Shown piece by piece: positions 9,789 to 21,018 of a DNA stretch of 35,205 nucleotides. The notes under the pieces are model-generated. The model had not been told where the DNA came from, ran no database searches, and saw only the letters and a list, made by a program, of their open reading frames with translations. Source of the DNA: an uncultured Bacilli bacterium (GTDB lineage Bacteria; Bacillota_I; Bacilli_A; RF39; UBA660); NCBI GenBank assembly GCA_947598395.1, contig CANQFG010000001.1, forward strand, positions 81,894 through 117,098, in the 5' to 3' direction. The translations under genes were made by a program, and so were the position numbers. Every line of letters begins with the position of its first letter. Position 1 is the first letter of the stretch.

Positions 9789-9803
9789 GTTTCACGTGAA
9801 ACA
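9788..9803. promoter_or_regulatory. parS site 2
   Basis: Exact TGTTTCACGTGAAACA. Confidence 0.95.
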
Positions 9804-9898
9804 TTGAATTAAATATTATTCGTTTTTTTCATAAATAAACAATGGTCAAAAAAGAATGTATAAAATGATAATATTTTTGAAAGCACTGTGAGTAGTAA

Positions 9899-9914
9899 TG
9901 TTTCACGTGAAACA
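9899..9914. promoter_or_regulatory. parS site 3 (inside a perfect 30-bp palindrome 9892-9921)
   Basis: GTAGTAA-TGTTTCACGTGAAACA-TTACTAC. Confidence 0.95.
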
Positions 9915-9968
9915 TTACTACAAATATAACATTTTAGTAAAAATAAATTACAAAAAAGCATTATCTGT

Positions 9969-9990
9969 AATTATTTCCCGGGAAATAATT
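9969..9990. promoter_or_regulatory. Noc-binding palindrome
   Basis: AATTATTTCCCGGGAAATAATT; core 9973-9986. Confidence 0.85.
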
Positions 9991-10089
9991 TTACTAGATA
10001 AATAGAAAAATAAAAATTAATAAATAAGCATGTATTTATAATTATAAAATCTATATAAAAAGGCCGATCATTTTCTTATGATTCATATA

Positions 10090-10105
10090 TGTTTCACGTG
10101 AAACA
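10090..10105. promoter_or_regulatory. parS site 4 (inside a 34-bp palindrome 10081-10114, one T/G mismatch)
   Basis: ATTCATATA-TGTTTCACGTGAAACA-TATGTGAAT. Confidence 0.95.
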
Positions 10106-10171
10106 TATGTGAATAGCTGTTTTTTGATCATTATCGATAAATTTTCATTAAAAGTAAGAATATTAAAGCAA

Positions 10172-10187
10172 TGTTTCACGTGAAACA
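10172..10187. promoter_or_regulatory. parS site 5 (inside a perfect 34-bp palindrome 10163-10196)
   Basis: TTAAAGCAA-TGTTTCACGTGAAACA-TTGCTTTAA. Confidence 0.95.
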
Positions 10188-10287
10188 TTGCTTTAAACAA
10201 GTAAAAATATATTTTATTACATAAATGCCTTTTATTACTTGTACGAAATCAATTAATTATATGTACAAAATATTTATGATTGTATAA

Positions 10288-10303
10288 TGTTTCACGTGAA
10301 ACA
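10288..10303. promoter_or_regulatory. parS site 6 (inside a perfect 30-bp palindrome 10281-10310)
   Basis: TGTATAA-TGTTTCACGTGAAACA-TTATACA. Confidence 0.95.
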
Positions 10304-10358
10304 TTATACAGATTTACCTTTTTACAAAAAACAAGAAATTAAGAAAACAAATATTTGT

Positions 10359-10380
10359 AATTATTTCCCGGGAAATAATT
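10359..10380. promoter_or_regulatory. Noc-binding palindrome
   Basis: AATTATTTCCCGGGAAATAATT; core 10363-10376. Confidence 0.85.
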
Positions 10381-10383
10381 TTT

Positions 10384-10426
10384 ATAAAAAAATAGTGATT
10401 GATGATTTTATTCATCAGCCACTATT
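10384..10426 (-). terminator. Intrinsic terminator of gyrA, overlapping its stop codon
   Basis: Minus strand AATAGTGGCTGATGA / TCATCAATCACTATT stem followed by TTTTTTTATAAAA; stop codon lies in the loop. Confidence 0.75.
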
Positions 10427-12882
10427 TCAGAATTTTCGTTATTTGGATCATCAAGATTTTCAGTATTTTCATCAGTAGCATCGACGATACTTACAGCCGA
10501 AACAAATTGATTATCTTTCAAATTAATGAGTCTTACACCTTGAGTAACACGACCCAATTGTGAAATTTGATTAATAGGTAATCTAATAATCATTCCTGAT
10601 TCCGTGATGATCAAGATATCTTTATCATCAGAGACAATTTTATGAGAAACCATGTCACCATTTTTATCCGTTACTTGTAAGGCTTTAACACCTTTACTTC
10701 CACGATTAGTAGTTCGATATTCCGACACAAAAGTCTTTTTACCATAACCATTCTTAGTAACAATTAATAGATTATCATCATCTTTGCCAACTTCCATACC
10801 AATACATACCCCACCGTCGAGGTTAATACCACGAACGCCAGATGCAGTTCTTCCCATTGGCCTAATGTCTTGTTCAGAGAATATAACCATTTTTCCTAAT
10901 GACGAACCAAGAATTATCTTACTTTCGCCATCGGATACATGAACATCAATTAATTCATCATTTTCACGAAGAGATATGGCAATCTTACCAGATACCCGAA
11001 TATTATCAAATTCATTTATCATGGTCTTCTTTACAATACCATTTTTAGTAGCAAAGACTAAATATTTATATTCACTATTAGGTGAAATGGTAATGACCGA
11101 ATTAATAACCTCATCTTTTTCAATTTGCAATAAATTGATAATTGGCAAACCTTTAGCTTGACGGCTATATTCAGGAATTTCATAGCCTTTGATACGATAA
11201 ACCTTACCTTTATTGCTAAAGAATAAGACATAATCATGTGTCGAAGCATTAATCAAGTGTTTAACGTAATCTTCTTCGTTTGTTGACATGCCTTTGACAC
11301 CAATGCCACCACGATGTTGCGATTTATAAGTTTCCGATACGCAGCGTTTGATGTAGCCTTTATCCGTCAAAGTAATAATGATATTTTCTTCAGGAATTAA
11401 TGATTCATCTTCGATATATTCAATAGCTGTTAAATCGATATGCGTCCGCCGTTCATCGCCATATTTTTCCTTAATTTCGAGCAATTCGTCTTTAATTATG
11501 GCTAAAACGCGTTCATCATTAGCTAAAATTTCTTTATATTCCTCGATTTTCTTAATTAATTCATCGCGTTCAGCTAAAATTTTATCAATTTCCAAGCCCG
11601 TCAAACGACGCAAGCGCATTTCAAGAATGGCATTAGTTTGAATATCAGTTAAGCCAAATTTCTCCATCAATTTATTTTTGGCAATCTCATCAGTTTGGGA
11701 TCCTCTGATTATTTTAATGACTTCATCGATATTATCTAAGGCAATTTTTAATCCGTTTAAGATATGAACCCGTTCTTCAGCCCGAGCTAAATCGTATTTG
11801 GTACGACGGATTATAATTTCCTTTTGAAATTCGACATACTTAACGATAATATCTCTCAAGCCAAGAGTTCGCGGATTTCCTTGATCGAGCATTAAGAAAT
11901 TAATACCATAAGTGTTTTGCAATTGAGTTTGCTTATATAAATTATTTAAAACGACGTTGGCATTGGCTTCCTTCTTTAGAGTAATGACAATTTTTATACC
12001 GTTTTCAAGATTTGTTTCCTCATGAAGATCGGCAATACCATCGATTAATTTATCGCGGACGAGTTCGCCAATACGTTCTTGAAAATCCTTTTTATTTACC
12101 TGATAAGGCAATTCCGTAATGACGATTAAGGAATGACCATTTTGTTCTTCAATAGCAACTTTACCACGAATGGTTATCGTTCCCTTACCAGTTTCATATG
12201 CTTTGCGTATGCCAGCATTGCCAAGAATTATAGCTCCCGTTGGAAAATCAGGTCCCTTAATATATTGCATTAAGCCTTCGGTATCGATATCGTGATTACC
12301 GATATAAGCAACACATCCATCGATTACCTCTCCTAAATTATGAGGCGGAATGTATGTTGCCATACCGACGGCAATACCCATGGTACCATTGACTAAGATA
12401 TTGGGAAAACGACAAGGTAGAACGGTAGGCTCTTTCGTCGTAGCATCAAAGTTGGGAATAAAATCGATGGTATCCTTTTTGATATCGCGAAGTAATTCCA
12501 AAGATAACTTAGAAAGTCTAGCTTCGGTATAACGCATAGCTGCAGCTCCATCGCCATCCATAGATCCAAAGTTTCCATGGCCATCAATTAGGACATAACG
12601 ATAGCTAAAATTTTGAGCCATACGAACTAAGGCATCATATATTGATGAATCGCCATGAGGGTGATAATTACCCATTACCTCTCCGACAGTTTTAGCCGAT
12701 TTTCTAAAAGGTTTATCGGGAGTATAGCCAGTTTCATACATCGAATATAAAATACGTCGTTGTACGGGTTTCAAACCATCACGAAGATCTGGCAAGGCCC
12801 GCGCCGTGATGACACTCATCGAATAATCCAAAAAGGACTTTTTGATTTCCTCAACGATATTTGTTTGTAATATACTATCCAT
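10408..12882 (-). CDS. gyrA: DNA gyrase subunit A
   Basis: [44 protein letters not shown]; pairs with gyrB and has C-terminal beta-pinwheel repeats. Confidence 0.97.
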   Translation of the reverse strand: MDSILQTNIVEEIKKSFLDYSMSVITARALPDLRDGLKPVQRRILYSMYETGYTPDKPFRKSAKTVGEVMGNYHPHGDSSIYDALVRMAQNFSYRYVLIDGHGNFGSMDGDGAAAMRYTEARLSKLSLELLRDIKKDTIDFIPNFDATTKEPTVLPCRFPNILVNGTMGIAVGMATYIPPHNLGEVIDGCVAYIGNHDIDTEGLMQYIKGPDFPTGAIILGNAGIRKAYETGKGTITIRGKVAIEEQNGHSLIVITELPYQVNKKDFQERIGELVRDKLIDGIADLHEETNLENGIKIVITLKKEANANVVLNNLYKQTQLQNTYGINFLMLDQGNPRTLGLRDIIVKYVEFQKEIIIRRTKYDLARAEERVHILNGLKIALDNIDEVIKIIRGSQTDEIAKNKLMEKFGLTDIQTNAILEMRLRRLTGLEIDKILAERDELIKKIEEYKEILANDERVLAIIKDELLEIKEKYGDERRTHIDLTAIEYIEDESLIPEENIIITLTDKGYIKRCVSETYKSQHRGGIGVKGMSTNEEDYVKHLINASTHDYVLFFSNKGKVYRIKGYEIPEYSRQAKGLPIINLLQIEKDEVINSVITISPNSEYKYLVFATKNGIVKKTMINEFDNIRVSGKIAISLRENDELIDVHVSDGESKIILGSSLGKMVIFSEQDIRPMGRTASGVRGINLDGGVCIGMEVGKDDDNLLIVTKNGYGKKTFVSEYRTTNRGSKGVKALQVTDKNGDMVSHKIVSDDKDILIITESGMIIRLPINQISQLGRVTQGVRLINLKDNQFVSAVSIVDATDENTENLDDPNNENSEIVADE

Positions 12883-12892
12883 CCTGTACCTC

Positions 12893-15896
<3,004 letters not shown>

Positions 15897-16000
15897 TTTA
15901 ACCCCCTTTTTTCATTATTTAAAACAAATTTTAGTTTTTTGTGTACTCCTATACACATATTAATTATAACACAAATAAGGCGGTAAAAAAAGAAAATAAT

Positions 16001-16456
16001 TTATTTTTGGACCTTTATTCGCAATAAAATGGATTCTAAACGATCGGCGCGTAAGATTTGATTGCCAATAATTTCATGCGAGACATCGACTTCGATCGAA
16101 ATATTATTGGTGAAAGTTATTATGCTTAATTTCTTAGCTTCATCAAAATAATGATTCTTTAATTTTTCGATGGAAATCCATGCGCATTCCTTTAATCTCG
16201 GCGACGATGTTGGAAAGAAAACCATATTCGCCTCATTGCGGACTTGAACGGGAGCCTTATAAGTAAATCCCGTTAAGTTAGTCGTACATTTGATGCGATC
16301 ACTTAGGGTACTGCCATAGAACATGCAGTTAAAATCGATAATTTTAATGGGACGGCTATCGACGATGATTCGATTACGTCCTTCATATACTAGTGATTTT
16401 TTTATTCCATATGGCAAAATCGCTAGCGTATCCTTGGTTATGCGATAATTTCTCAT
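16001..16456 (-). CDS. ComK-family competence transcription factor homologue
   Basis: 151 aa; resembles ComK along its length: TLAILPYG..., IKIIDFNCMFYGSTLSDRI, KAPVQVR, MVFFPTSSPRLKECAWIS, ITFTNNISIEVDVSHEIIGNQILRADRLE. Recognised by eye, not by search. Confidence 0.8.
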   Translation of the reverse strand: MRNYRITKDTLAILPYGIKKSLVYEGRNRIIVDSRPIKIIDFNCMFYGSTLSDRIKCTTNLTGFTYKAPVQVRNEANMVFFPTSSPRLKECAWISIEKLKNHYFDEAKKLSIITFTNNISIEVDVSHEIIGNQILRADRLESILLRIKVQK

Positions 16457-16537
16457 ACCTCACCTCCTAACGGCGAATTACCTTAACATAGCAATTATAA
16501 ATAAATTGTCATATTTTGAATAAACCAAAAAAAGAAA

Positions 16538-16562
16538 TAAAAAAAAGGAGTTTTGAACTCCT
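16538..16562 (-). terminator. Intrinsic terminator of dnaN, overlapping its stop codon
   Basis: Minus strand AGGAGTT-CAA-AACTCCT followed by TTTTTTT. Confidence 0.8.
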
Positions 16563-17682
16563 AATAGGTCTTAATTGGCAAAATTAATTGGATTAATGAC
16601 TCATCTTTTGCCGATTTTAAGACGATGGGCTTCGAATCCGTATTCATGAATATGATTATTTCTTCATCGTCGAAAGTTCGCAAGGCATCCATCATGTATT
16701 TGGCACTAAAGGAAATGGCGATATTATCTTGGACATTTCTTTGAACGCTGATGTGATCTTCAACTTTGCCAATCTCTGAGGCATATGATGATATGCATAG
16801 TTCTTCGCCCGTAGCTTCCATTTTGACGATATTCTTTTCCTTATTTTGAGTTAACAAGGCAGCGCGATCGATTGAGGCAAAATAACTGCTTAGATTAGCC
16901 GTAATGATGTGAACAAATTCCGTTGGGATAAAGTTGGAAGTATTGGGATAACTGCCATTTAATAAATTAGATTGAAATAATAGATTGGAATATTTAAACA
17001 TTATTTTGTTCGCAAATAAGTGAATTTCGACATCGATATTATCACTGGTTATTATCTTATCTAATTCATTGATATTTTTCCCCGGAATGACGATATCGAC
17101 TGCTTCCTCATATGGCTTATCCAAGACGATCGTCTTTTTAGCTAAACGATACGAATCCGTGGCAACACATTCCAAAATATTGCCATTTATCTTAATATTT
17201 ATACCGGTTAATAAGGGACGAGATTCTTGCGTCGATATAGCAAAAATAGTTTGCCTAATCATCTTTTTTAGTTCGCCCGAATTCAAGGTAATAAAACTTT
17301 CCTTGCGCGTTAAATCAATTTGGGGATAATCATTGCTATTTAAACAATTTAAATTATATTGACTCGTCTCAGTATAGATAATAATTTTTAAACCATCGAT
17401 GACTTCAAAGGTAATGACATCACTAGGCATTTTTTTGATAATGTCTAAGATATATTTACTTTGAATGATAATTGTTCCTTCTTTTTCGATCGAATCGATT
17501 TTCTCTTTGGGAATAAATGTCTTAATCGTCAAATCCGAATCACTAGCCGTTAAGGATAAACCCTTAGCATCTAGTTCAAATTTTATACCATTTAATATCG
17601 GTATGATGTTCCGTGGTGATATAGCTCGACATACATTGGTTAGACTTTCTAAAATAATTGTTTTCTTAATTGCGAATTTCAT
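16561..17682 (-). CDS. dnaN: DNA polymerase III beta clamp
   Basis: MKFAIKKTIILESLTNVCRAISPRNIIPILNGIKFEL, C-terminal LPIKTY; follows dnaA. Confidence 0.97.
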   Translation of the reverse strand: MKFAIKKTIILESLTNVCRAISPRNIIPILNGIKFELDAKGLSLTASDSDLTIKTFIPKEKIDSIEKEGTIIIQSKYILDIIKKMPSDVITFEVIDGLKIIIYTETSQYNLNCLNSNDYPQIDLTRKESFITLNSGELKKMIRQTIFAISTQESRPLLTGINIKINGNILECVATDSYRLAKKTIVLDKPYEEAVDIVIPGKNINELDKIITSDNIDVEIHLFANKIMFKYSNLLFQSNLLNGSYPNTSNFIPTEFVHIITANLSSYFASIDRAALLTQNKEKNIVKMEATGEELCISSYASEIGKVEDHISVQRNVQDNIAISFSAKYMMDALRTFDDEEIIIFMNTDSKPIVLKSAKDESLIQLILPIKTY

Positions 17683-17728
17683 GAGTATTCCTTCTTTCTA
17701 TTTATTTATATATATATATTATTATTAG

Positions 17729-17826
17729 CGTTGAAACTGTTGAAAACTCTTTCTTCCCCTATAGTATCGGGGATAAATGCTAAAAGTTATTAATTATTAT
17801 TGTTCAAAACTCTGACTTTTTCAACA
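17729..17826. promoter_or_regulatory. dnaA-dnaN intergenic DnaA-box-like cluster
   Basis: TTTTCAACA at 17818-17826 (+) and 17738-17746 (-), variant GTTTCAACG at 17729-17737 (-); shares AAAAGTTATTAATT (17782-17795) with the main origin. Confidence 0.65.
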
Positions 17827-19170
17827 TTAATTAGCAATTTTTTCTTTTATATCCTTAATTTGTTGTTTTAATTGAGGATTAGTTTTATATTCTTGATTGA
17901 TCTTATCACAGGAATGAATTACCGTAGCATGATTTCGATTGAATTCAAGGCCTATCCTCTCGATCGTCTCCTCCGTCGTCATCTTACAGATATACATGGC
18001 AATTTGGCGGGCATTATTGATCGTGGCATTGCGTTTTTTACTTTTGAGATTTTCGACAGTTACATCGAAGTATTCGGCGACGGCCTTCTGGATTTTCGTA
18101 ATATTATTCGTAATATAAAGGGAATTTCCAATATAGTCCTTTAAGGCCTCTTGGGCAAATTCCAAATTGATCTCCTTGGGTGAATATATGGCTGTGTAGG
18201 CATATAGCCGATTGACGGCGCCTTCGAGATGCCGGACATCGCTTTCACAATTATTGGCAATATATTCGAGAACATCGGGCTTTATTAGGGCACTTACCTC
18301 ATGACCGGCCATTTTATTTTTTAAAATCTTCAAGCGCAGATTATAATCTGGTGGCATGATATTGACGGTTAAGCCCCATGTAAAACGGGTTCGAAGGCGT
18401 TCCTCCAAGACTTTTAAATCATCGGGAGAACGATCGGAACTGATGATGATCTGCTTATTCAATCCGTGGAGAAAGTTAAAGGTATTAAAAAATTCATCTT
18501 GTGTCTTATTAGCTCCGCCTAAAAATTGAATATCGTCGATGATTAAGACATCGATGGAACGGTATTTTTCCTTAAAATGTTTGACAATGTCATAGTTATC
18601 TTCATCTTTTTTGGTAATACCGGTAAAGTCCTCGATAAATTTTTCACTCGTAACATATAGTACGGTTTTATCGGAATTTTGAACGACGTAATTGCCGATT
18701 GCATGCATTAAATGCGTCTTCCCCAGTCCACTTTTTCCATAGATAAATAGGGGATTATATAGTTTGCCGGGTTGTTCAGCAACGCCAAGGGCAATGGCTT
18801 GTGCTAAGCGATTTGATTCGCCGACGACAAAATTATCAAAGGTATATGAGGGATTTAAGTTATTGTTAACATCTTTATAACGCGGAAGCTCAGGTTCGTT
18901 TTCGATGACGACCTCTTCCTTCATCTCCTCGGGCGTTACAAGTTCGTAAGTACAATTATGATTGGCCACACTAACTAAGGTTTCTTCGATTAAATCGTCA
19001 TAAAACCGGGCGATATAATCCTTTTTATATTTACTGCCGACATCGATTACGACTTTATCCTCGGTGAGCTTAATTAGCTTGGCATCTTTAAACCAGGTAT
19101 TAAATGAAATACTGTTTAATTTGCTGCTGATAATATCAAGAAAGGAATTCCAAAAACTCTCGTTATTCAT
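17827..19170 (-). CDS. dnaA: Chromosomal replication initiator DnaA
   Basis: FIYGKSGLGKTHLMHAIGNYV, IDDIQFLGGANKTQDEFF, domain IV ARQIAMYIC...NHATVIHSCDKI. Confidence 0.97.
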   Translation of the reverse strand: MNNESFWNSFLDIISSKLNSISFNTWFKDAKLIKLTEDKVVIDVGSKYKKDYIARFYDDLIEETLVSVANHNCTYELVTPEEMKEEVVIENEPELPRYKDVNNNLNPSYTFDNFVVGESNRLAQAIALGVAEQPGKLYNPLFIYGKSGLGKTHLMHAIGNYVVQNSDKTVLYVTSEKFIEDFTGITKKDEDNYDIVKHFKEKYRSIDVLIIDDIQFLGGANKTQDEFFNTFNFLHGLNKQIIISSDRSPDDLKVLEERLRTRFTWGLTVNIMPPDYNLRLKILKNKMAGHEVSALIKPDVLEYIANNCESDVRHLEGAVNRLYAYTAIYSPKEINLEFAQEALKDYIGNSLYITNNITKIQKAVAEYFDVTVENLKSKKRNATINNARQIAMYICKMTTEETIERIGLEFNRNHATVIHSCDKINQEYKTNPQLKQQIKDIKEKIAN

Positions 19171-19494
19171 TCAACCACCCATCCCTAGTCTCTAACTAAT
19201 TAAATTGTAAATCACTTTTGTTGAAAAATAAAGAAAAAACAAAAAAAATGTCGTTTTCAACGGGTTTTCAACAAAGTTTTCAACATTTCAAGTCCTATAG
19301 TAGCGCACTAAAATGGAGTTTTCAACAAATTCAACAATTTTTTGACAAAAGTTATTAATTTTACACAATAACTTTTCAACATATACTGTTAATAACGTTG
19401 AAAACTATAATAATGACCGATAAATAAGGCTAATAATTAATGTTGAAAAAGGGCTAGTTTTCAACATCTTTTTGTTAAAAAAGCATATTATTTA
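19171..19494. other. oriC: Putative chromosomal origin oriC (DnaA-box cluster plus AT-rich region)
   Basis: Repeated TTTTCAACA/G 9-mers: 19219-27(-), 19254-62(+), 19265-73(+), 19277-85(+), 19319-27(+), 19373-81(+), 19396-404(-), 19441-49(-), 19458-66(+); one canonical-like TTTTACACA at 19359-67; gene orientation flips here. Confidence 0.85.
19297..19325 (-). promoter_or_regulatory. Putative dnaA promoter
   Basis: Minus strand TTGAAA (19320-19325)-17 bp-TACTAT (19297-19302); the -35 lies inside a TTTTCAACA box. Confidence 0.55.
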
Positions 19495-19523
19495 TTGACT
19501 TAACTTTTTTGTTATTATATAAT
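19495..19523 (+). promoter_or_regulatory. rpmH promoter
   Basis: TTGACT-17 bp-TATAAT. Confidence 0.75.
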
Positions 19524-19556
19524 AACCTTGCTTTATGAGATGCGGAGGTGGAAACC

Positions 19557-19679
19557 ATGAAGAGAACTTTTCAACCAAATAATAGAAAAAAAGCAAAGAA
19601 ACATGGCTTCTTTGCACGTAAAAATACTAAAATATTAAAATCAAGAAGAGCTAAGGGTCGTAAGATTCTTGCTAGATAG
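19557..19679 (+). CDS. rpmH: 50S ribosomal protein bL34
   Basis: [40 protein letters not shown] (40 aa); RBS GGAGGTG; absent from the ORF track because it is short. Confidence 0.93.
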   Translation: MKRTFQPNNRKKAKKHGFFARKNTKILKSRRAKGRKILAR

Positions 19680-19700
19680 AAGCCACGATGTGGTTTTTTT
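19680..19700 (+). terminator. Intrinsic terminator after rpmH
   Basis: AGCCAC-GAT-GTGGTT followed by a T-run. Confidence 0.7.
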
Positions 19701-19757
19701 AATCTAAATAGTTATGTGCTATATATAATAAGGATAAGAAAAGTAGGGGAATAGTAT

Positions 19758-20072
19758 ATGAAAAAATATGAAATAGTCAAAGAAAAAAAGGATTTTGATC
19801 GCATCATTCATCATGGACGATATCATAAATGTCCTTACTGTATTTTATATTCCTATGAAAGTCCCTATAGCTATCCACGCTTTGGCGTTGCCGTCGGAAA
19901 AAAAGTGGGTAATGCGGTGACGCGCAATCATTTGAAGCGGCAAATACGCATGATTATCAGCAATAACAAAAAATTATTTAAAAATAATACAGATTATATT
20001 ATAATAATGAAAAGAAGTTCTTTAGATATTCCTTATCAAGAATTGGAAAGACTAGTATTGAACTTAATATGA
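19758..20072 (+). CDS. rnpA: Ribonuclease P protein component
   Basis: RFGVAVGKKVGNAVTRNHLKRQIR; rpmH-rnpA-yidC order. Confidence 0.95.
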   Translation: MKKYEIVKEKKDFDRIIHHGRYHKCPYCILYSYESPYSYPRFGVAVGKKVGNAVTRNHLKRQIRMIISNNKKLFKNNTDYIIIMKRSSLDIPYQELERLVLNLI

Positions 20073-20084
20073 AAAAGGTGAAAC

Positions 20085-21017
20085 ATGAAAAAGAAAAAGT
20101 TGATAATTGTTGTTGCCATATTAGTTTTGTTGACGGGATGTACAAAAAGTCTTACAGATGGCGATAAAAAACGGGTTATAAATGAAACGACGGGCCAAAA
20201 TTTAACGGCTAATATCATCTGTTTACCTGAAAACGATGAGCTCTTAGCTGAATATACAAAGTATGAAGAATTTATGGATGTTAAACTCGAAGATTTGCCT
20301 AAATGTTCGGCCATGAAGGTCTATGATGCAAAAGCTTATAATGGCCTATGGGTGCAATTATTTGTAAGACCCCTTGCTTGGCTAATAATTAAATTGGGAA
20401 AAATCGTTGGCAATTATGGTTTATCCGTCATGATAATTGGTTTAATTATTCGGTTGATTCTCATGCCATTTACGGCTAAAACGATGCGCCAACAAGAAGA
20501 GCTTCGTAAAGCCCAACCGGAACTTGCGCGCCTCGAAAAGAAATATGAAAATAAAAATGATCAAGAATCGATGATGCAAAAAAGTCAAGAGACGTTGATG
20601 ATTTATAAAAAATATAATATCAATCCGATGAGTAGTTGTTTAGTATCATTCTTGCAATTGCCATTATTCTTTGCCTTTCTCGAAGCTATCAATCGCGTTC
20701 CGGCGATATTTGAAAATTATTTTTGGAAATTTCAATTGGGAACGACGCCTCTATATGGTATTCGGGCCGGCAATTACTATTATATCTTATTGATCGTTGT
20801 CATCGTCTTATTTACCCTTCTTTCATTTAGCAATAACATGAAGAATATGTCGGGAAGTTCTGAACAACTTAAACAGACTAAATTTATGACCATTTTTATG
20901 ACCATTTTTATCGGAATCGCTTCGATTCAATTGCCATCAGCTATTGCTTTATATTGGGGAGTTATCAATGCTTTTACGGTAATTCAACAATTTATATTTA
21001 AGAAAAGAGGTATTTAG
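20085..21017 (+). CDS. yidC: Membrane protein insertase YidC (lipoprotein form)
   Basis: Lipobox LLTGC; LSVMIIGLIIRLILMPFTAKTMRQQEELRKAQPEL; core TM segments. Confidence 0.95.
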   Translation: MKKKKLIIVVAILVLLTGCTKSLTDGDKKRVINETTGQNLTANIICLPENDELLAEYTKYEEFMDVKLEDLPKCSAMKVYDAKAYNGLWVQLFVRPLAWLIIKLGKIVGNYGLSVMIIGLIIRLILMPFTAKTMRQQEELRKAQPELARLEKKYENKNDQESMMQKSQETLMIYKKYNINPMSSCLVSFLQLPLFFAFLEAINRVPAIFENYFWKFQLGTTPLYGIRAGNYYYILLIVVIVLFTLLSFSNNMKNMSGSSEQLKQTKFMTIFMTIFIGIASIQLPSAIALYWGVINAFTVIQQFIFKKRGI

Positions 21018-21018
21018 T

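Noticed and set aside
9563-10380. CRISPR-like array interpretation of the repeated palindromes
   Set aside because: Repeats are two known partition-site motifs with irregular 75-120 bp spacing and no cas genes.
10287-10478. 63-aa plus-strand ORF starting at a parS site
   Set aside because: It translates the parS palindrome and the antisense end of gyrA; no RBS or family resemblance.
12600-12700. Quinolone-resistance substitutions in GyrA
   Set aside because: The QRDR reads [15 protein letters not shown], with Ser at the first key position; no sign of a resistance change.
15940-15957. TGTGTA-CTCCTA-TACACA inverted repeat upstream of recF as a terminator
   Set aside because: No T-run follows on the transcribed strand; may be an operator but unsupported.
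17753-17775. CCCCTATAGTATCGGGG hairpin as a dnaA terminator
   Set aside because: No T-run on the minus strand; more likely part of the dnaN promoter region.
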